DNA of 64,000 bases from NCBI GenBank assembly GCA_024282035.1, contig JAMWZR010000007.1, forward strand, positions 1 through 64,000, written 5' to 3'. The notes under the pieces are model-generated. The model made no database searches, was not told the DNA's origin, and saw only the letters and a list, made by a program, of their open reading frames with translations. This stretch comes from Nitrosomonas sp. (GTDB lineage: Bacteria; Pseudomonadota; Gammaproteobacteria; Burkholderiales; Nitrosomonadaceae). The first letter of the stretch is position 1. Each line of letters opens with the position of its first letter. Positions 54,063 through 63,899 of this stretch are shown in pieces. The position numbers and the translations under genes were made by a program.

Positions 54063-54400
54063 TAGTTTACTTTATAAGATATATTTCAAGCTCGATAGAC
54101 TGGGTTAAGTTCCCACACAAAAGTGTCAAGCTATAAGCGATTTACTTTACAAGTACATCTTGGTAAAAATTTTGAGTTGTAATCTTAAGAATCCGTATGG
54201 TAAAGAAATAAACAACATGATGAATCTATGATGAAATCTGGTAGCTCATTAGATAATATAACTCTACTAGCATAGGGTCTAATTTGTGTGACTTTTTCAT
54301 ACAGAAAATTCTTGAGAAACTGCTATTTTAAGTTTTTGGTATTATAGTCCCATGTATTACTTAAGCGGAGTATCTTGACCAAAACTCGATTTAGGCATAT

Positions 54401-55660
54401 ATGAAATTCAAAAAATTAACAATAAGAGAATGGCGGCAATTTGCTGAAGTTGAGATTGAGTTTCATCCACGTATCACAGTTATTACTGGTGCCAATGGTG
54501 CTGGCAAAAGTACGATTCTAAAGATTTTATCCCAGCATTTTGGATGGTCGCATCAGATTTTGTCTACACCAATGGTGTTACCAGATTCTGGAGAAATCAG
54601 CTATTTTCCCGGATTGTTTAAGCAACTATTCAAGGCAAACTTGAATGAAACAACAAACAGTGTCGGAATGATAATGTACGACAATGGCACAAATTCATGT
54701 CTGAACGTTCCAGAAAATAATGTTGCGTCGTACACTCTGCATATACAGAACGAACAATCTGTAGAAGGCCTGCATATAAACTCACACCGACAAATCCAGA
54801 ATTATCAACAAATCAGCAACATTCCCGTAACTGCAATTACTGCAGAGCACGCATATCGTGTTTATCATCATGATATTATGAACAGATATCACGGTGGTCA
54901 TACGCAATTCTCTCCAATCTATCGAATGAAAGAATCAATCATTTCAATGGCAACATTTGGTGCGGGAAATCAGTATGTTCAAAAAAATCCAGTTTTAGAA
55001 AAACTCTTTATAGATTTTAAAAACGTACTGTCCAAAGTGCTGCCACCGACTGTGGGATTTATAGATATTAGTATTCGGATTCCTGATGTGGTCATAATTA
55101 CTGAAACAGGTGAATTTATGATCGATGCGGCATCTGGTGGTTTGATGGCAATCATTGACCTAGCTTGGCAAATATTTCTTTTTTCACACAATAAGGAAGA
55201 GTTTACAGTCACCATCGATGAACCAGAAAACCATCTACACCCTTCTATGCAGAGGAGCTTGTTACGTCGCCTGACAGAAGCATTTCCAAAAGCGCAATTT
55301 ATTGTGGCAACTCATAGTCCTTTTATTGTCTCATCTATTAAAGATTCATTTGTATATGTCCTTCGATACGAAGATTCAAATGAAGAAACTCAAATACCAA
55401 TACTTCGACGAATATCTTCGTTAAGGCTAGATACGACGAATAAAGCAGCGACTGCTAGTGAAATTTTAAGAGAGGTTCTTGGAGTTCCTGTAACACTTCC
55501 AGAATGGGCTGAAGACGAACTCCACGCAATTACTAAAGGTTTCAGCATTCAACAAATCACCCCTGAAAGCATCCGCAATCTGAGACAACAGCTCGAAAAT
55601 GCTGGTTTAGGTGAATACTATCCCGAAGCATTAAAGATCGTGGTGGAAACGAATGATTAA
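54401..55660 (+). CDS. Septu-type AAA/ABC ATPase (PtuA-like)
   Basis: A 419-residue ATPase of the SMC/OLD-like ABC class. Walker A ITGANGAGKST spans residues 28-38; Walker B TIDEPENHLHPS is near 271-282 and the switch His in VATHSPFIVSS near 303-313. The segment between is helical, probably an insert for oligomer or substrate contact. The next gene, overlapping by eight bases, is an HNH nuclease. This pair is the defining content of Septu anti-phage systems, where PtuA forms rings that carry PtuB. No reverse transcriptase is nearby, so it is not the retron-linked version. Confidence 0.8.
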   Translation: MKFKKLTIREWRQFAEVEIEFHPRITVITGANGAGKSTILKILSQHFGWSHQILSTPMVLPDSGEISYFPGLFKQLFKANLNETTNSVGMIMYDNGTNSCLNVPENNVASYTLHIQNEQSVEGLHINSHRQIQNYQQISNIPVTAITAEHAYRVYHHDIMNRYHGGHTQFSPIYRMKESIISMATFGAGNQYVQKNPVLEKLFIDFKNVLSKVLPPTVGFIDISIRIPDVVIITETGEFMIDAASGGLMAIIDLAWQIFLFSHNKEEFTVTIDEPENHLHPSMQRSLLRRLTEAFPKAQFIVATHSPFIVSSIKDSFVYVLRYEDSNEETQIPILRRISSLRLDTTNKAATASEILREVLGVPVTLPEWAEDELHAITKGFSIQQITPESIRNLRQQLENAGLGEYYPEALKIVVETND

Positions 55661-56330
55661 ATTAACAAAATCTAATAAGCCAAATGTACTTATCCAGAAT
55701 GCCGAAGATTGGACGAACACTCTCCTCCAAAAACTCAACAACAATCTGCCATTAACTTCTACTGAGAAAACAAGATATAGGCATCCTGAGATTAAGGCTG
55801 CTCTAGTTTCTGAAACAAATGGGAAATGTGCATATTGTGAAAGCAAACTTCAGCACATTCATCATGGGGATGTTGAGCATATTTTTCCAAAATCACTTGC
55901 ACCTGAAAAAACATTTGAATGGGAAAATTTGACGTTTGCTTGTGAGATTTGTAATAAAAATAAATCCAACAAAGACCCAAATGTTGAATATATTATTGAT
56001 CCATATCATATAGACCCTGCAGCGCACCTTTTTTTTATGGGTTCATTTGTATTCACTCTTGGGACAAGTTTAGGAAAAAATTCTACAGAAATACTCGATC
56101 TAAATAGGATTACTCTTTGCGAACAACGTAAAGAGAAGCTAGAAAAGGTAATGGGTATTTTCGACACCATTCTTAGAAAAGAACTTCCTTTAGTAGTACG
56201 TAAAACAATTTACAACAACCTTCTTGCTAACGAAGGAAGTACTTCTTCTGAGTATTCTGCGATGATTAACTCTGCCATTCTTGCTATGAAAGGTAATTTA
56301 CCCAAAGAACTTGTTGGGTTAAATGATTAA
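55653..56330 (+). CDS. Septu-type HNH nuclease (PtuB-like)
   Basis: A 225-residue HNH protein. The zinc cysteines are Cys59 and Cys62 (CAYC) and Cys97 and Cys100 (CEIC); the catalytic core is GDVEHIFPKS with His76, then WENLTFAC (Asn92). It starts within the ATPase gene (overlap 55653-55660), so the two are made together. In Septu the HNH subunit is the effector that cuts nucleic acid when phage infection is sensed. The C-terminal part (about 150-225) is helical and may bind PtuA. Confidence 0.82.
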   Translation: MIKLTKSNKPNVLIQNAEDWTNTLLQKLNNNLPLTSTEKTRYRHPEIKAALVSETNGKCAYCESKLQHIHHGDVEHIFPKSLAPEKTFEWENLTFACEICNKNKSNKDPNVEYIIDPYHIDPAAHLFFMGSFVFTLGTSLGKNSTEILDLNRITLCEQRKEKLEKVMGIFDTILRKELPLVVRKTIYNNLLANEGSTSSEYSAMINSAILAMKGNLPKELVGLND

Positions 56331-57022
56331 AATGGAAGCAGCAGATAATCAAGCCAGTGCCCAGGCTTATCCGACTTGGTGAATAAAGACGAGCACGTAC
56401 CGATTTTGAGGTTGATTGGAAAATATAAAATCTGAGTTAACTCTTTTTTGTACGGTTAGATTTATATATGGTCTATATTTATTAATCGGTTCGTTTTGAT
56501 TGCGTTATTCATCGTTCATAGATTTGGAATACCATGCTCCATTCTGACTTGCAATTCCTAAGGTTTTTTGAAAAGCAAATACTAGGGCTTGATAATCTAC
56601 TAAGTCGCTTGTTATAAAGATTCTCCTAATTAACCAGAAGTCGCTTGAAAAACTATGTCAGTTTATTTTTTGTAATCAAATGATAAGTTTTTGACGATTT
56701 GTGAGCAAATAAACGAGAAAGGTTAGTCACTGAATAAGAAGAATTCCGGCTCTGTGTCAAAAGAGTTAATCATATACATATTCGTATACCTGTATATTAA
56801 ATAATACAGTAATATATTGATATGTATTATTAATTCTAAATTAAATCAACTCGATTATGAAAGAGCTGTTATGAGGCAAAAGTGGGGGAAGTATCTGAAT
56901 AGATGCTATCGGCTAGTAACCAAAGAAGAATGTTTAACCACGTCTTAGCGTTGAAATAATAACTATTTCAATTGAAGTTATTTTTCCATTCTTTTCGGGT
57001 CAGATAAGCTTTTCAACATTAA
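56331..57022. other. AT-rich gap with no supported gene
   Basis: About 690 bases without a convincing frame. It contains a 10-base direct repeat AAGTCGCTTG (about 56603 and 56639) and AT-rich palindromic stretches near 56770-56840. The first 60 bases look like the end of a decayed coding sequence. It separates the defence pair from the integrase. Confidence 0.5.
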
Positions 57023-58219
57023 TTAAGACTCTTTTTCCTTAAAATTCTGGGCAGTTTTAAAAGCTTTGTTTAAATATTTTGACCAAATATTCATCATCTC
57101 AATACGTTCATCCAGATATTTTGCTCTGTTATATGTCTTGCCCAAATGACCAATAACCCTATGGTTTAGCTGAACTTCAATATATTTTGGGTCAATTTTG
57201 AATTCTTCGTCAAGTATTGTTCTGGCTAGAGCCCTAAATCCGTGAGGGGTATGTTTATCCTTGTATCCCAATTTGTTCATAACAAAATTCAAACAAAGTT
57301 TGTTTGTATGTCTTGTTTTATCAATAACTTTATCTTTATTTCTGGCAGGAAATACATATATTGGTGAATCAAAAGTCTTGGCAACATTAAGTAATGAAAT
57401 AACTGTGTCTGACAATGGGACAATCGACTGAACATTAGTCTTACTGCTTAAATGGCTCCACTTCTTCTCTTCAAAATCAATCTCACTCCATTTCATACTT
57501 ACAACTTCTTTAGGTCTTTGAAACACATGCGCTAAAACCATTAATGCTAATGCATTAATTTTATTATTTTTCTCTCCGTGTATATCATTTAGTAACTTTC
57601 CCACTGCCAAAAGTCTTTTTAACTTATTGTCAATGTCATCAATGATACAAGGGTTATGTTCGGTTCTTGGTTTGGTAAATGCCCCTTCAGTATCGCTTAA
57701 AACATTAACCTCGATTTGGCCATGAATTTTGGCAAATTTTAGAGAATTATTAATCAACTTATGCATTCTGAAAGCTACATTTTTGCTTTCAATTTTTTTA
57801 ATATGGTTAATGACTGTTTGAAGTTCTAATTCTTTTATATCTTTATTTCCTAGACTCTTTTTGATGTGGTTTTGATACATATTAACCATTACAGTATAGG
57901 TGCTTTCTTTCATACCTCGGGATTTAATATATTCAAAAACTGCTTCATTCAAGGTAATGATCTTTTCTTTTTTGGGGTTTGGGTCAATACCAGAATCAAC
58001 TTTTTCAAGTATTTCATCCCTTAATTTCTTGGCATTCTCAATGGTGATTTTGGGGTATTTCCCCAACGAGATTGGTTTTTCTTTTCCTTGAAATTGAACT
58101 CGAACCTTCCAAAATTTAGACCCATCAGGCTTTATTTGGAGAAATAATTTTTTGTCAATTTTAAATAAGTATGGGGTAGCTTTTACTTCTATTTCATCAA
58201 TTTGTTTTGCGGAAAGCAT
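57023..58219 (-). CDS. P4-type tyrosine recombinase (integrase)
   Basis: A 398-residue integrase with an N-terminal DUF4102-like arm-binding domain (LSAKQIDEIEVKATPYLFKI..LFLQIKPDGSKFWKVRVQF), a core-binding domain (about 90-170) and the catalytic domain. The catalytic residues are seen as the Arg in FQRPKEV, HGFRALAR, and LNH with the Tyr in KTYNRAKY. The ATG at 58219 is used, as an upstream TTG would add an unlikely start. The gene starts near the right flanking repeat. It likely integrated the island. Confidence 0.92.
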   Translation of the reverse strand: MLSAKQIDEIEVKATPYLFKIDKKLFLQIKPDGSKFWKVRVQFQGKEKPISLGKYPKITIENAKKLRDEILEKVDSGIDPNPKKEKIITLNEAVFEYIKSRGMKESTYTVMVNMYQNHIKKSLGNKDIKELELQTVINHIKKIESKNVAFRMHKLINNSLKFAKIHGQIEVNVLSDTEGAFTKPRTEHNPCIIDDIDNKLKRLLAVGKLLNDIHGEKNNKINALALMVLAHVFQRPKEVVSMKWSEIDFEEKKWSHLSSKTNVQSIVPLSDTVISLLNVAKTFDSPIYVFPARNKDKVIDKTRHTNKLCLNFVMNKLGYKDKHTPHGFRALARTILDEEFKIDPKYIEVQLNHRVIGHLGKTYNRAKYLDERIEMMNIWSKYLNKAFKTAQNFKEKES

Positions 58220-58239
58220 GATATAAAAATGAGTCAAAA

Positions 58240-58265
58240 AAATACAAGAAAAAATACAAAATTAG
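58240..58265. repeat. Right candidate attachment site
   Basis: The partner of 50089-50114 in direct orientation, 20 bases upstream of the integrase start. The AT-rich composition makes chance similarity possible; alternatively the ATACAA pairs could be integrase arm sites. Confidence 0.35.
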
Positions 58266-58422
58266 GCTCAATAACCATAACGGTTTGCGGCTTTAATAAC
58301 TTAACAAAAAATTAACATTAATAAAAACAATATGTTAAAGTCAGAAAATTAAGATAATCCGTTCAATATTGATAAATAAGTGTCGTAAAAGGAACATATT
58401 ATTTAAAAAATAGGGGCCTGAC

Positions 58423-59259
58423 ATGCTACACCAATCAAAGCAGAAAAATTTAGCGGATTGGGTCAATTTTCTGACCGCCGCTGAAATTCCCGTTCTCAAG
58501 CAAACAGCACGCAATCTGCTGATACTCGAAGAAGATGAACAGCATTTGAATGCTCGTAGTATCGCGCAGGTTGTCAGGAATGATCCGCTGATGACCGTCA
58601 AGATGCTGCGTTATCTGCAGCAACACAAACACCGTAGTCAGGAACATGATGTCATGGAGGTTGAGCAGATCGTTCTGATGCTGGGACTGGAAGCTACGGT
58701 AACGCAGATACCTCCCAAGCCCCTAGTTGAAGATATTCTGGGGGGCGATCACCGCAATGCCCTGGTCTATATGTTGAAAACCGTGCATCGCGCCAACATG
58801 GCTTCAAACTATGCCTTCGATTGGGCTGTAAGGCTGCATGACCTGCATTTCGAGGAGATTCGTGTGGCTACGTTGCTGCACGATATTGCCGAGATCCTGA
58901 TGTGGTGCTTCGCGCCTGATGAAATGCTGCAAGTCAAGCAGATTCAGAAACAGGATAAAACCGTGCGCAGTGCCAAAGCACAAGAGCGTATTTTTGGATT
59001 CTCCCTCAGTCACTTGCAACTGGAATTGTCACATAAGTGGCGCTTGCCTGAGTTGCTGATCACCCTGATGGACGACAAAAATTCATGTCTGCAACGCGTG
59101 CGCAATGTTTCCCTGGCTGTCAGTCTCGCAAGACATGCGGCAAATGGCTGGGACGATGCTGCACTGCCGGATGATTACGAAGAAATCGCCAGATTGCTGC
59201 ATCTGAAGGTTTCGGAAGTAATGTCCATCGTTCATGCTGAAAAGCAGCAGGAAACCTGA
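58423..59259 (+). CDS. HDOD domain protein
   Basis: A 278-residue HDOD protein. The domain starts near residue 15 (FLTAAEIPVLKQTARNLL) with the helical HDOD fold around ARSIAQVVRNDPLMTVKMLRYL and VEQIVLMLGLEATV, then HRANMASNYAFDWAV and ATLLHDIAEILMW, which keep the H and HD positions of the family. HDOD proteins act in signalling and regulatory hubs, without proven hydrolase activity. It is the first host gene after the island. Confidence 0.85.
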   Translation: MLHQSKQKNLADWVNFLTAAEIPVLKQTARNLLILEEDEQHLNARSIAQVVRNDPLMTVKMLRYLQQHKHRSQEHDVMEVEQIVLMLGLEATVTQIPPKPLVEDILGGDHRNALVYMLKTVHRANMASNYAFDWAVRLHDLHFEEIRVATLLHDIAEILMWCFAPDEMLQVKQIQKQDKTVRSAKAQERIFGFSLSHLQLELSHKWRLPELLITLMDDKNSCLQRVRNVSLAVSLARHAANGWDDAALPDDYEEIARLLHLKVSEVMSIVHAEKQQET

Positions 59260-59288
59260 ATTCGGCAAGATTACTTGCTGCCGTATGT

Positions 59289-59582
59289 TTGTACGAGCTG
59301 GGCGATCATAGTAGCGCGTTATTTCCGGCCGGTGTAAGGCGTTTTGATTACCTGGTGCAGGCGGTTCGGCGTGCTGGTGCAAAAAAACTGATCTTCGGGT
59401 CCGACGGACCCTGGCTGCATCCCGGACTGGAATTGCACAAGATCAAGTTGCTGGGTCTGCCGGCCCGGGAAGAAACCCTGATTCTGGGAGGTAATGCCAG
59501 CCGGCTGATTTTTTCCCGTACTCCGAGAGTCGGGCATCGTCGTCGGAGCACGGGTTCAGTCATGCAGTTTACCCGTCATTGA
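59289..59582 (+). pseudogene. Remnant of an amidohydrolase (C-terminal fragment)
   Basis: The 97-codon frame encodes GAKKLIFGSDGPWLHPGLEL, then KIKLLGLPAREETLILGGNASRLI, which is the C-terminal end of an amidohydrolase-2 family TIM barrel, including the metal-binding Asp of GSDGPW. The first 200 or more residues are missing; the sequence upstream, after HDOD, has no matching frame. It overlaps the end of the urea carboxylase gene by seven bases, tail to tail. Confidence 0.75.
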
Positions 59583-62500
59583 TGTTCAATAATCGCTAGT
59601 ATCTGCCCCGCGGATACGTAACTGCCCTGTTTGCAGAATAGCTGTTTTATGGAACCGGTGACCGGGGACTCCACCGGGAACTCCATTTTCATCGATTCGA
59701 TCAGCATGATCGATTGTCCTGTTGCAACGCGCTCACCTTCCTGAATCAGCAGGTTCCACACGGTACCACTGACCTGTGCGCTGATGGGATGAGCGCCTTC
59801 GGGCAGATCCAGTTCGCTTTGTGCATCGGCTTCGTCCAGAGTGTCCTCGGTGACGGATTCGCTTGCTGGACTGCTCTGCCAGCGTTGCCGTTCAGCCTCG
59901 AAGGCAGCTTGCTGCCGGTTTCTGAATGTATCGATACTGCGACTGTGCTCGTGTAAAAAATCGTTGTACTGTTTCAGATTCAGTACGGTATTTTCCGTGT
60001 TTAAGCGGAAACGTCCACTGATGAAATCTTTGCGCATGTCCAACAACTCGCTTTCTGAAACCGGATAAAAGCGGATCTGATCGAAAAAGCGCAGGAGCCA
60101 GGGCTTGCCATCCGTGAAATCGGCGGTTTGACGGTAGCGGTTCCACATCGGTATGGTTCGCCCTACGAACTGGTAACCACCGGGCCCTTCCATACCATAG
60201 ACGCATAAATAGGCACCACCTATGCCTACGGCATTTTCCGGTGTCCATGTGCGCGCCGGGTTGTATTTGGTGGTGACCAGGCGATGACGCGGATCGAGCG
60301 GAGTGGCAACCGGTGCGCCGAGGTAGACATCGCCCAGTCCCATGACCAGATAGCTTGCCGAGAATACGATCTCCTGCACCGCTTCGATGCTGTCCAGTCC
60401 ATTGATTCGTCGGATGAATTCAATGTTGCTTGGACACCAGGGCGCGTCGTGACGCACCGACTGCATGTATTTCTCGATTGCCAGGCGGGTGGCGACATCG
60501 TCCCAAGATAATGGCAAATGCACGATGCGCGATGGTACTTCCATGTCGTCGATGGCGGGTAGTCGTCCTTCTGCGGCAATTAGCTGATCCATCAATGCGT
60601 TTCGCGATAACCGAAATGAATCGAAATGTATCTGCAGTGAACGGATGCCAGGGGTGAGATCGATGATACCGTGCAAGGTTTTGTCGTCGATACGCTGTTG
60701 CAGCCACATCATCAGGGCATGCACGCGAAAACGCAGATTCAGGTCGAGAACCGGCGGTCCGTATTCAATCAGCACATATTTGTCCCCGGATTGCCGGTAG
60801 GTGACCGCCATGCGTTCGGGTTGTGCCGGAATGTGATGCAGAATCGGATCGCCGGGTGTGATGGATTGGGCAGGTACTGGCATGGCATCTCCATCATCGG
60901 GTTGCTGCAGCAGTTTGTTTTGCTGTTGTTCCAGAATGATGGCATCTTCAATGGTGATCGGAAAAAAGCGCACCCGGTCACCGGGTTTGAGCTGACCGAT
61001 TTTCCATAATTCAGCCTGCGCAATGGTGGCCGGACACACAAATCCACCCAGGCTGGGGCCATCCGGACCCAGGATGATCGGCATGTCTCCGGTAAAGTCA
61101 ATCGCGCCGATGGCATAAGCATTGTCATGGATATTGGAAGGATGCAGACCTGCTTCGCCGCCATCGGTTCGCGCCCATTGGGGTTTGGGACCAATCAGGC
61201 GCACGCCGGTGCGGCTGGAATTGTGATGTACTTTCCATTCCACGGCGAAGAATTGCTCGATATCGCTTGCGGTAAAGAAATCGGGGGCGCCGTGGGGTCC
61301 GTACAATACGGCGATCTGCCATTGATCCGAATAGTGCGGAATGAGTTGTGACGGGAACAACCGTGGTGACGGTCGCGCCGACGGCAGCGCCGGTACATGC
61401 AGCACATCGCCGGAACGCAACACCCGGCCGGCATGTCCACCGAACTGGCCGAGCGTGAACGTGGCTTGGCTTCCCAGATAGGCCGGCACCTTAAAGCCGC
61501 CATGCACGGTCAGATAGACGCGACTTCCGGCTGACCGTACCTTGCCAAAGCGCAGTATGGCGCCAGCTTTGATGAAATGTGTCTGCCATTGCTCCAGTGG
61601 TTCGCTATCGAGGTGCATATCGATCGATGCACCGCACACGGCGATGATGCTGTCGCAGTTGAAGCGCAGCGTCGGACCGGCCAGCGTGATTTCCAGGCCT
61701 GCACAGGTTTCAGCATTTTGCACCAGTCGATTGGCGATGCGAAATGCCAGATTGTCCATGGGACCCGATGGCGGGACACCGATATGCCAGTAGCCGAGGC
61801 GCCCAGGATAATCCTGAATCGAAGTCTGTACACCGGGATTCAGGATATCCAGCGTATGCGCCCGATAGTGGAATCCGCCGAGGAACTGCGTGCTGTATCG
61901 TCCTGATTGGAACGCGGTACTTTGAAGAATCTGCTGCAGATAGCCGAGGTTGGTTTCAATGCCCTGCAGTTCCATTTCTTCCAGAGCGATCAGCAGTTTG
62001 GCAATGGCCTCCTGGCGATCGGGGGCATGTACGATGATCTTGGCCAGCATCGGATCATAGAAGGCGGATACGTCAATTCCACGCTCAACCCAGGTTTCGA
62101 CCCGTGCAGCAACAGGGAATAGCGCTTCGGTCAAGGTGCCGCTGGAGGGTTGAAAATCCTTTCCGGGGTTTTCCGCGTAAATTCGTGCCTGGATCGATGC
62201 GCCTCGTGGCTTGAGTGGGTAAGCGTCGAGTGCGGGCAATTCATCTGCTGCCTGACGCACCATCCATTCCACCAGATCGACACCGGTGACTTCTTCGGTG
62301 ATGCCGTGTTCAACCTGCAACCGGGTGTTGACTTCCAGAAAGTAGAATTGTTGCTGTACAGGGTCGAAAATGAATTCGACCGTACCGGCAGACTGATAGT
62401 CGATGGCCTTGCCCAGCTTGACCGCCGTGTCCAGCAAGGCTTGCCGCATGGCCGGCGATAAATCGGGAGCGGGTGTTTCCTCGATGACTTTCTGGTTGCG

Positions 62501-63196
62501 GCGCTGCATCGAGCAGTCGCGTTCGCCCAAAGCGAGGACTTGTCCTTTGCCATCCCCGAAAATTTGCACTTCGATATGCCGTGCCTGGTCGACGTACTTC
62601 TCCAGAAACAGTCCGGCATCCCTGAAATTGTTTTGCGCCAGCACCTTGACCGACTCATAGGCATCCCGCAGTTCCGTTTCGTTCCAGCACAACCGCATGC
62701 CGATACCGCCGCCGCCCGCTGTACTTTTGAGCATGACCGGATAACCGATATGTTTGGCGCGATGGCAGGCGCTCTCGAGATTATCGAGTAATCCACTGCC
62801 CGGTAGCAGCGGCACCTGATTTTCCTCCGCTAGAGCTCGGGCAGTATGTTTCAGACCGAAAGTGCGCATCTGTTGCGGTGTCGGACCAATGAAACGAATG
62901 CCATGTGCTGCGCACTGCTCGGCGAAATCAGCGTTCTCGCTCAGAAAACCATAGCCCGGATGAATCGCTTGCGCGCCACTGTGTTGAGCAATATCAAGGA
63001 TCTTGTCCGTGCGCAAATAACTCTCCGCGGCCAGGCCGGTGCCGATGCAATGGGCTTCATCGGCCATGGCAACGTGACGCGACAAGGCATCCGCTTCGGT
63101 GTAAACCGCTACACTGGCGATGTTCATGCGGCGCAGCGTACGTATGATGCGGCAGGCAATGGCCCCACGATTGGCAATCAGGACTTTGGTGAACAT
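59576..63196 (-). CDS. Urea carboxylase
   Basis: A 1206-residue biotin enzyme that carboxylates urea to allophanate with ATP and bicarbonate. Domains in order: biotin carboxylase (about 1-450, KVLIANRGAIACRIIRT and the ATP-grasp loop STAGGGGIGMRLC), then KipA/KipI-like carboxyltransferase parts (about 470-1080), and a biotinyl carrier domain with the biotin Lys1170 in ESMKMEFP. It lies in the operon with UAAP1 and UAAP2. The usual partner allophanate hydrolase is not directly downstream. Confidence 0.94.
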   Translation of the reverse strand: MFTKVLIANRGAIACRIIRTLRRMNIASVAVYTEADALSRHVAMADEAHCIGTGLAAESYLRTDKILDIAQHSGAQAIHPGYGFLSENADFAEQCAAHGIRFIGPTPQQMRTFGLKHTARALAEENQVPLLPGSGLLDNLESACHRAKHIGYPVMLKSTAGGGGIGMRLCWNETELRDAYESVKVLAQNNFRDAGLFLEKYVDQARHIEVQIFGDGKGQVLALGERDCSMQRRNQKVIEETPAPDLSPAMRQALLDTAVKLGKAIDYQSAGTVEFIFDPVQQQFYFLEVNTRLQVEHGITEEVTGVDLVEWMVRQAADELPALDAYPLKPRGASIQARIYAENPGKDFQPSSGTLTEALFPVAARVETWVERGIDVSAFYDPMLAKIIVHAPDRQEAIAKLLIALEEMELQGIETNLGYLQQILQSTAFQSGRYSTQFLGGFHYRAHTLDILNPGVQTSIQDYPGRLGYWHIGVPPSGPMDNLAFRIANRLVQNAETCAGLEITLAGPTLRFNCDSIIAVCGASIDMHLDSEPLEQWQTHFIKAGAILRFGKVRSAGSRVYLTVHGGFKVPAYLGSQATFTLGQFGGHAGRVLRSGDVLHVPALPSARPSPRLFPSQLIPHYSDQWQIAVLYGPHGAPDFFTASDIEQFFAVEWKVHHNSSRTGVRLIGPKPQWARTDGGEAGLHPSNIHDNAYAIGAIDFTGDMPIILGPDGPSLGGFVCPATIAQAELWKIGQLKPGDRVRFFPITIEDAIILEQQQNKLLQQPDDGDAMPVPAQSITPGDPILHHIPAQPERMAVTYRQSGDKYVLIEYGPPVLDLNLRFRVHALMMWLQQRIDDKTLHGIIDLTPGIRSLQIHFDSFRLSRNALMDQLIAAEGRLPAIDDMEVPSRIVHLPLSWDDVATRLAIEKYMQSVRHDAPWCPSNIEFIRRINGLDSIEAVQEIVFSASYLVMGLGDVYLGAPVATPLDPRHRLVTTKYNPARTWTPENAVGIGGAYLCVYGMEGPGGYQFVGRTIPMWNRYRQTADFTDGKPWLLRFFDQIRFYPVSESELLDMRKDFISGRFRLNTENTVLNLKQYNDFLHEHSRSIDTFRNRQQAAFEAERQRWQSSPASESVTEDTLDEADAQSELDLPEGAHPISAQVSGTVWNLLIQEGERVATGQSIMLIESMKMEFPVESPVTGSIKQLFCKQGSYVSAGQILAIIEHQ

Positions 63197-63239
63197 GGCA
63201 TTATCCTTTTAGAAATGTGCAGATACAGGTGACGTGCGG

Positions 63240-63899
63240 CTAGGGTTTGTCCCAGACCAGCAGTCGAATCGGTGTTGGGTTATAGGCATTGCACGGATTG
63301 TTGAGCTGCGGACAATTCGAAATCAGCACCAGCACATCCATTTCCGCCCGCATTTCGACGTATTTACCCGGTGCTGAAATGCCGTCGATGAATTCCAGGC
63401 CACCTTCTTCGGTGACTGGTACATTCATGAAGAAATTGATGTTGCTGGGGATGTCACGTTTGTTCAGGTGCAGCTGTTCACAGGCTGATTCGTGCGCCAG
63501 CGCATGCAGGAAGTTATCGCGGCAACTGTGCATCGGCAGTTTTTCCAGCGCATAACGCACGGTATTGCTCTCCGCTGCGCAGGCTCCACCCAGTGTGTCG
63601 TGACGGCCACAGGTGTCAGCGACGATGGTGAACATGGCATTGCCAAAATTCGAATACAGCGAACTGTTCGTGGTCAGGTAAAGCTGATTGCCGATCCGGA
63701 TGGTGTGGGTCGCGCTATAGCGCTCTTGTACCTGGTGTGCGTTGAAGAACAGGGTGTCGACCGCTTGGTTGCCTTGCAGATCGACAATACGGAATGTCTG
63801 GCCGCGTTTGACCATTTTTACCCAGGGTTCGCCGGCAGCGCAAATCTCATCGATGACGGCCGATGCGGGATCCAGTTGGCTGGTTTGCAGTGTACTCAT
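63240..63899 (-). CDS. Urea carboxylase-associated protein 2 (DUF1989)
   Basis: A 219-residue DUF1989 protein of the UAAP2 type. Segments include LDPASAVIDEICAAGEPW, KRGQTFRIVDLQGNQAVDTLFFN (near 31-53), and FMNVPVTEEGGLEF near 163-176. The family is tied to urea carboxylase operons; recent work on related proteins points to guanidine metabolism, so the complex may act on guanidine as carboxyguanidine deiminase subunits. The start overlaps the stop of the previous gene by ATGA on the minus strand. It lies 43 bases upstream of the carboxylase gene. Confidence 0.9.
   Translation of the reverse strand: MSTLQTSQLDPASAVIDEICAAGEPWVKMVKRGQTFRIVDLQGNQAVDTLFFNAHQVQERYSATHTIRIGNQLYLTTNSSLYSNFGNAMFTIVADTCGRHDTLGGACAAESNTVRYALEKLPMHSCRDNFLHALAHESACEQLHLNKRDIPSNINFFMNVPVTEEGGLEFIDGISAPGKYVEMRAEMDVLVLISNCPQLNNPCNAYNPTPIRLLVWDKP

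Larger units (their letters stand above)
50089..58265. mobile_element. AT-rich integrated island with integrase and defence genes
   Basis: The base composition drops sharply against trpC on one side and the HDOD gene on the other. It contains a P4-type tyrosine integrase, a serine recombinase, a HUH Rep-like gene and an ATPase-HNH pair of Septu type. An imperfect 26-bp direct repeat (50089-50114 and 58240-58265, 21 of 26 matching) brackets it. The limits are inferred from that repeat and from composition; no tRNA is at either end. Confidence 0.6.

Noticed and set aside
53986-56330. A retron linked to the Septu genes
   Set aside because: No reverse transcriptase frame is present anywhere in the island and no msr/msd-like structure was evident before the ATPase.
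56748-56760. GGCTCTGTGTCAA resembling an IS6-family terminal repeat
   Set aside because: The match to the known end is imperfect, no second copy in inverted orientation and no transposase frame were found.
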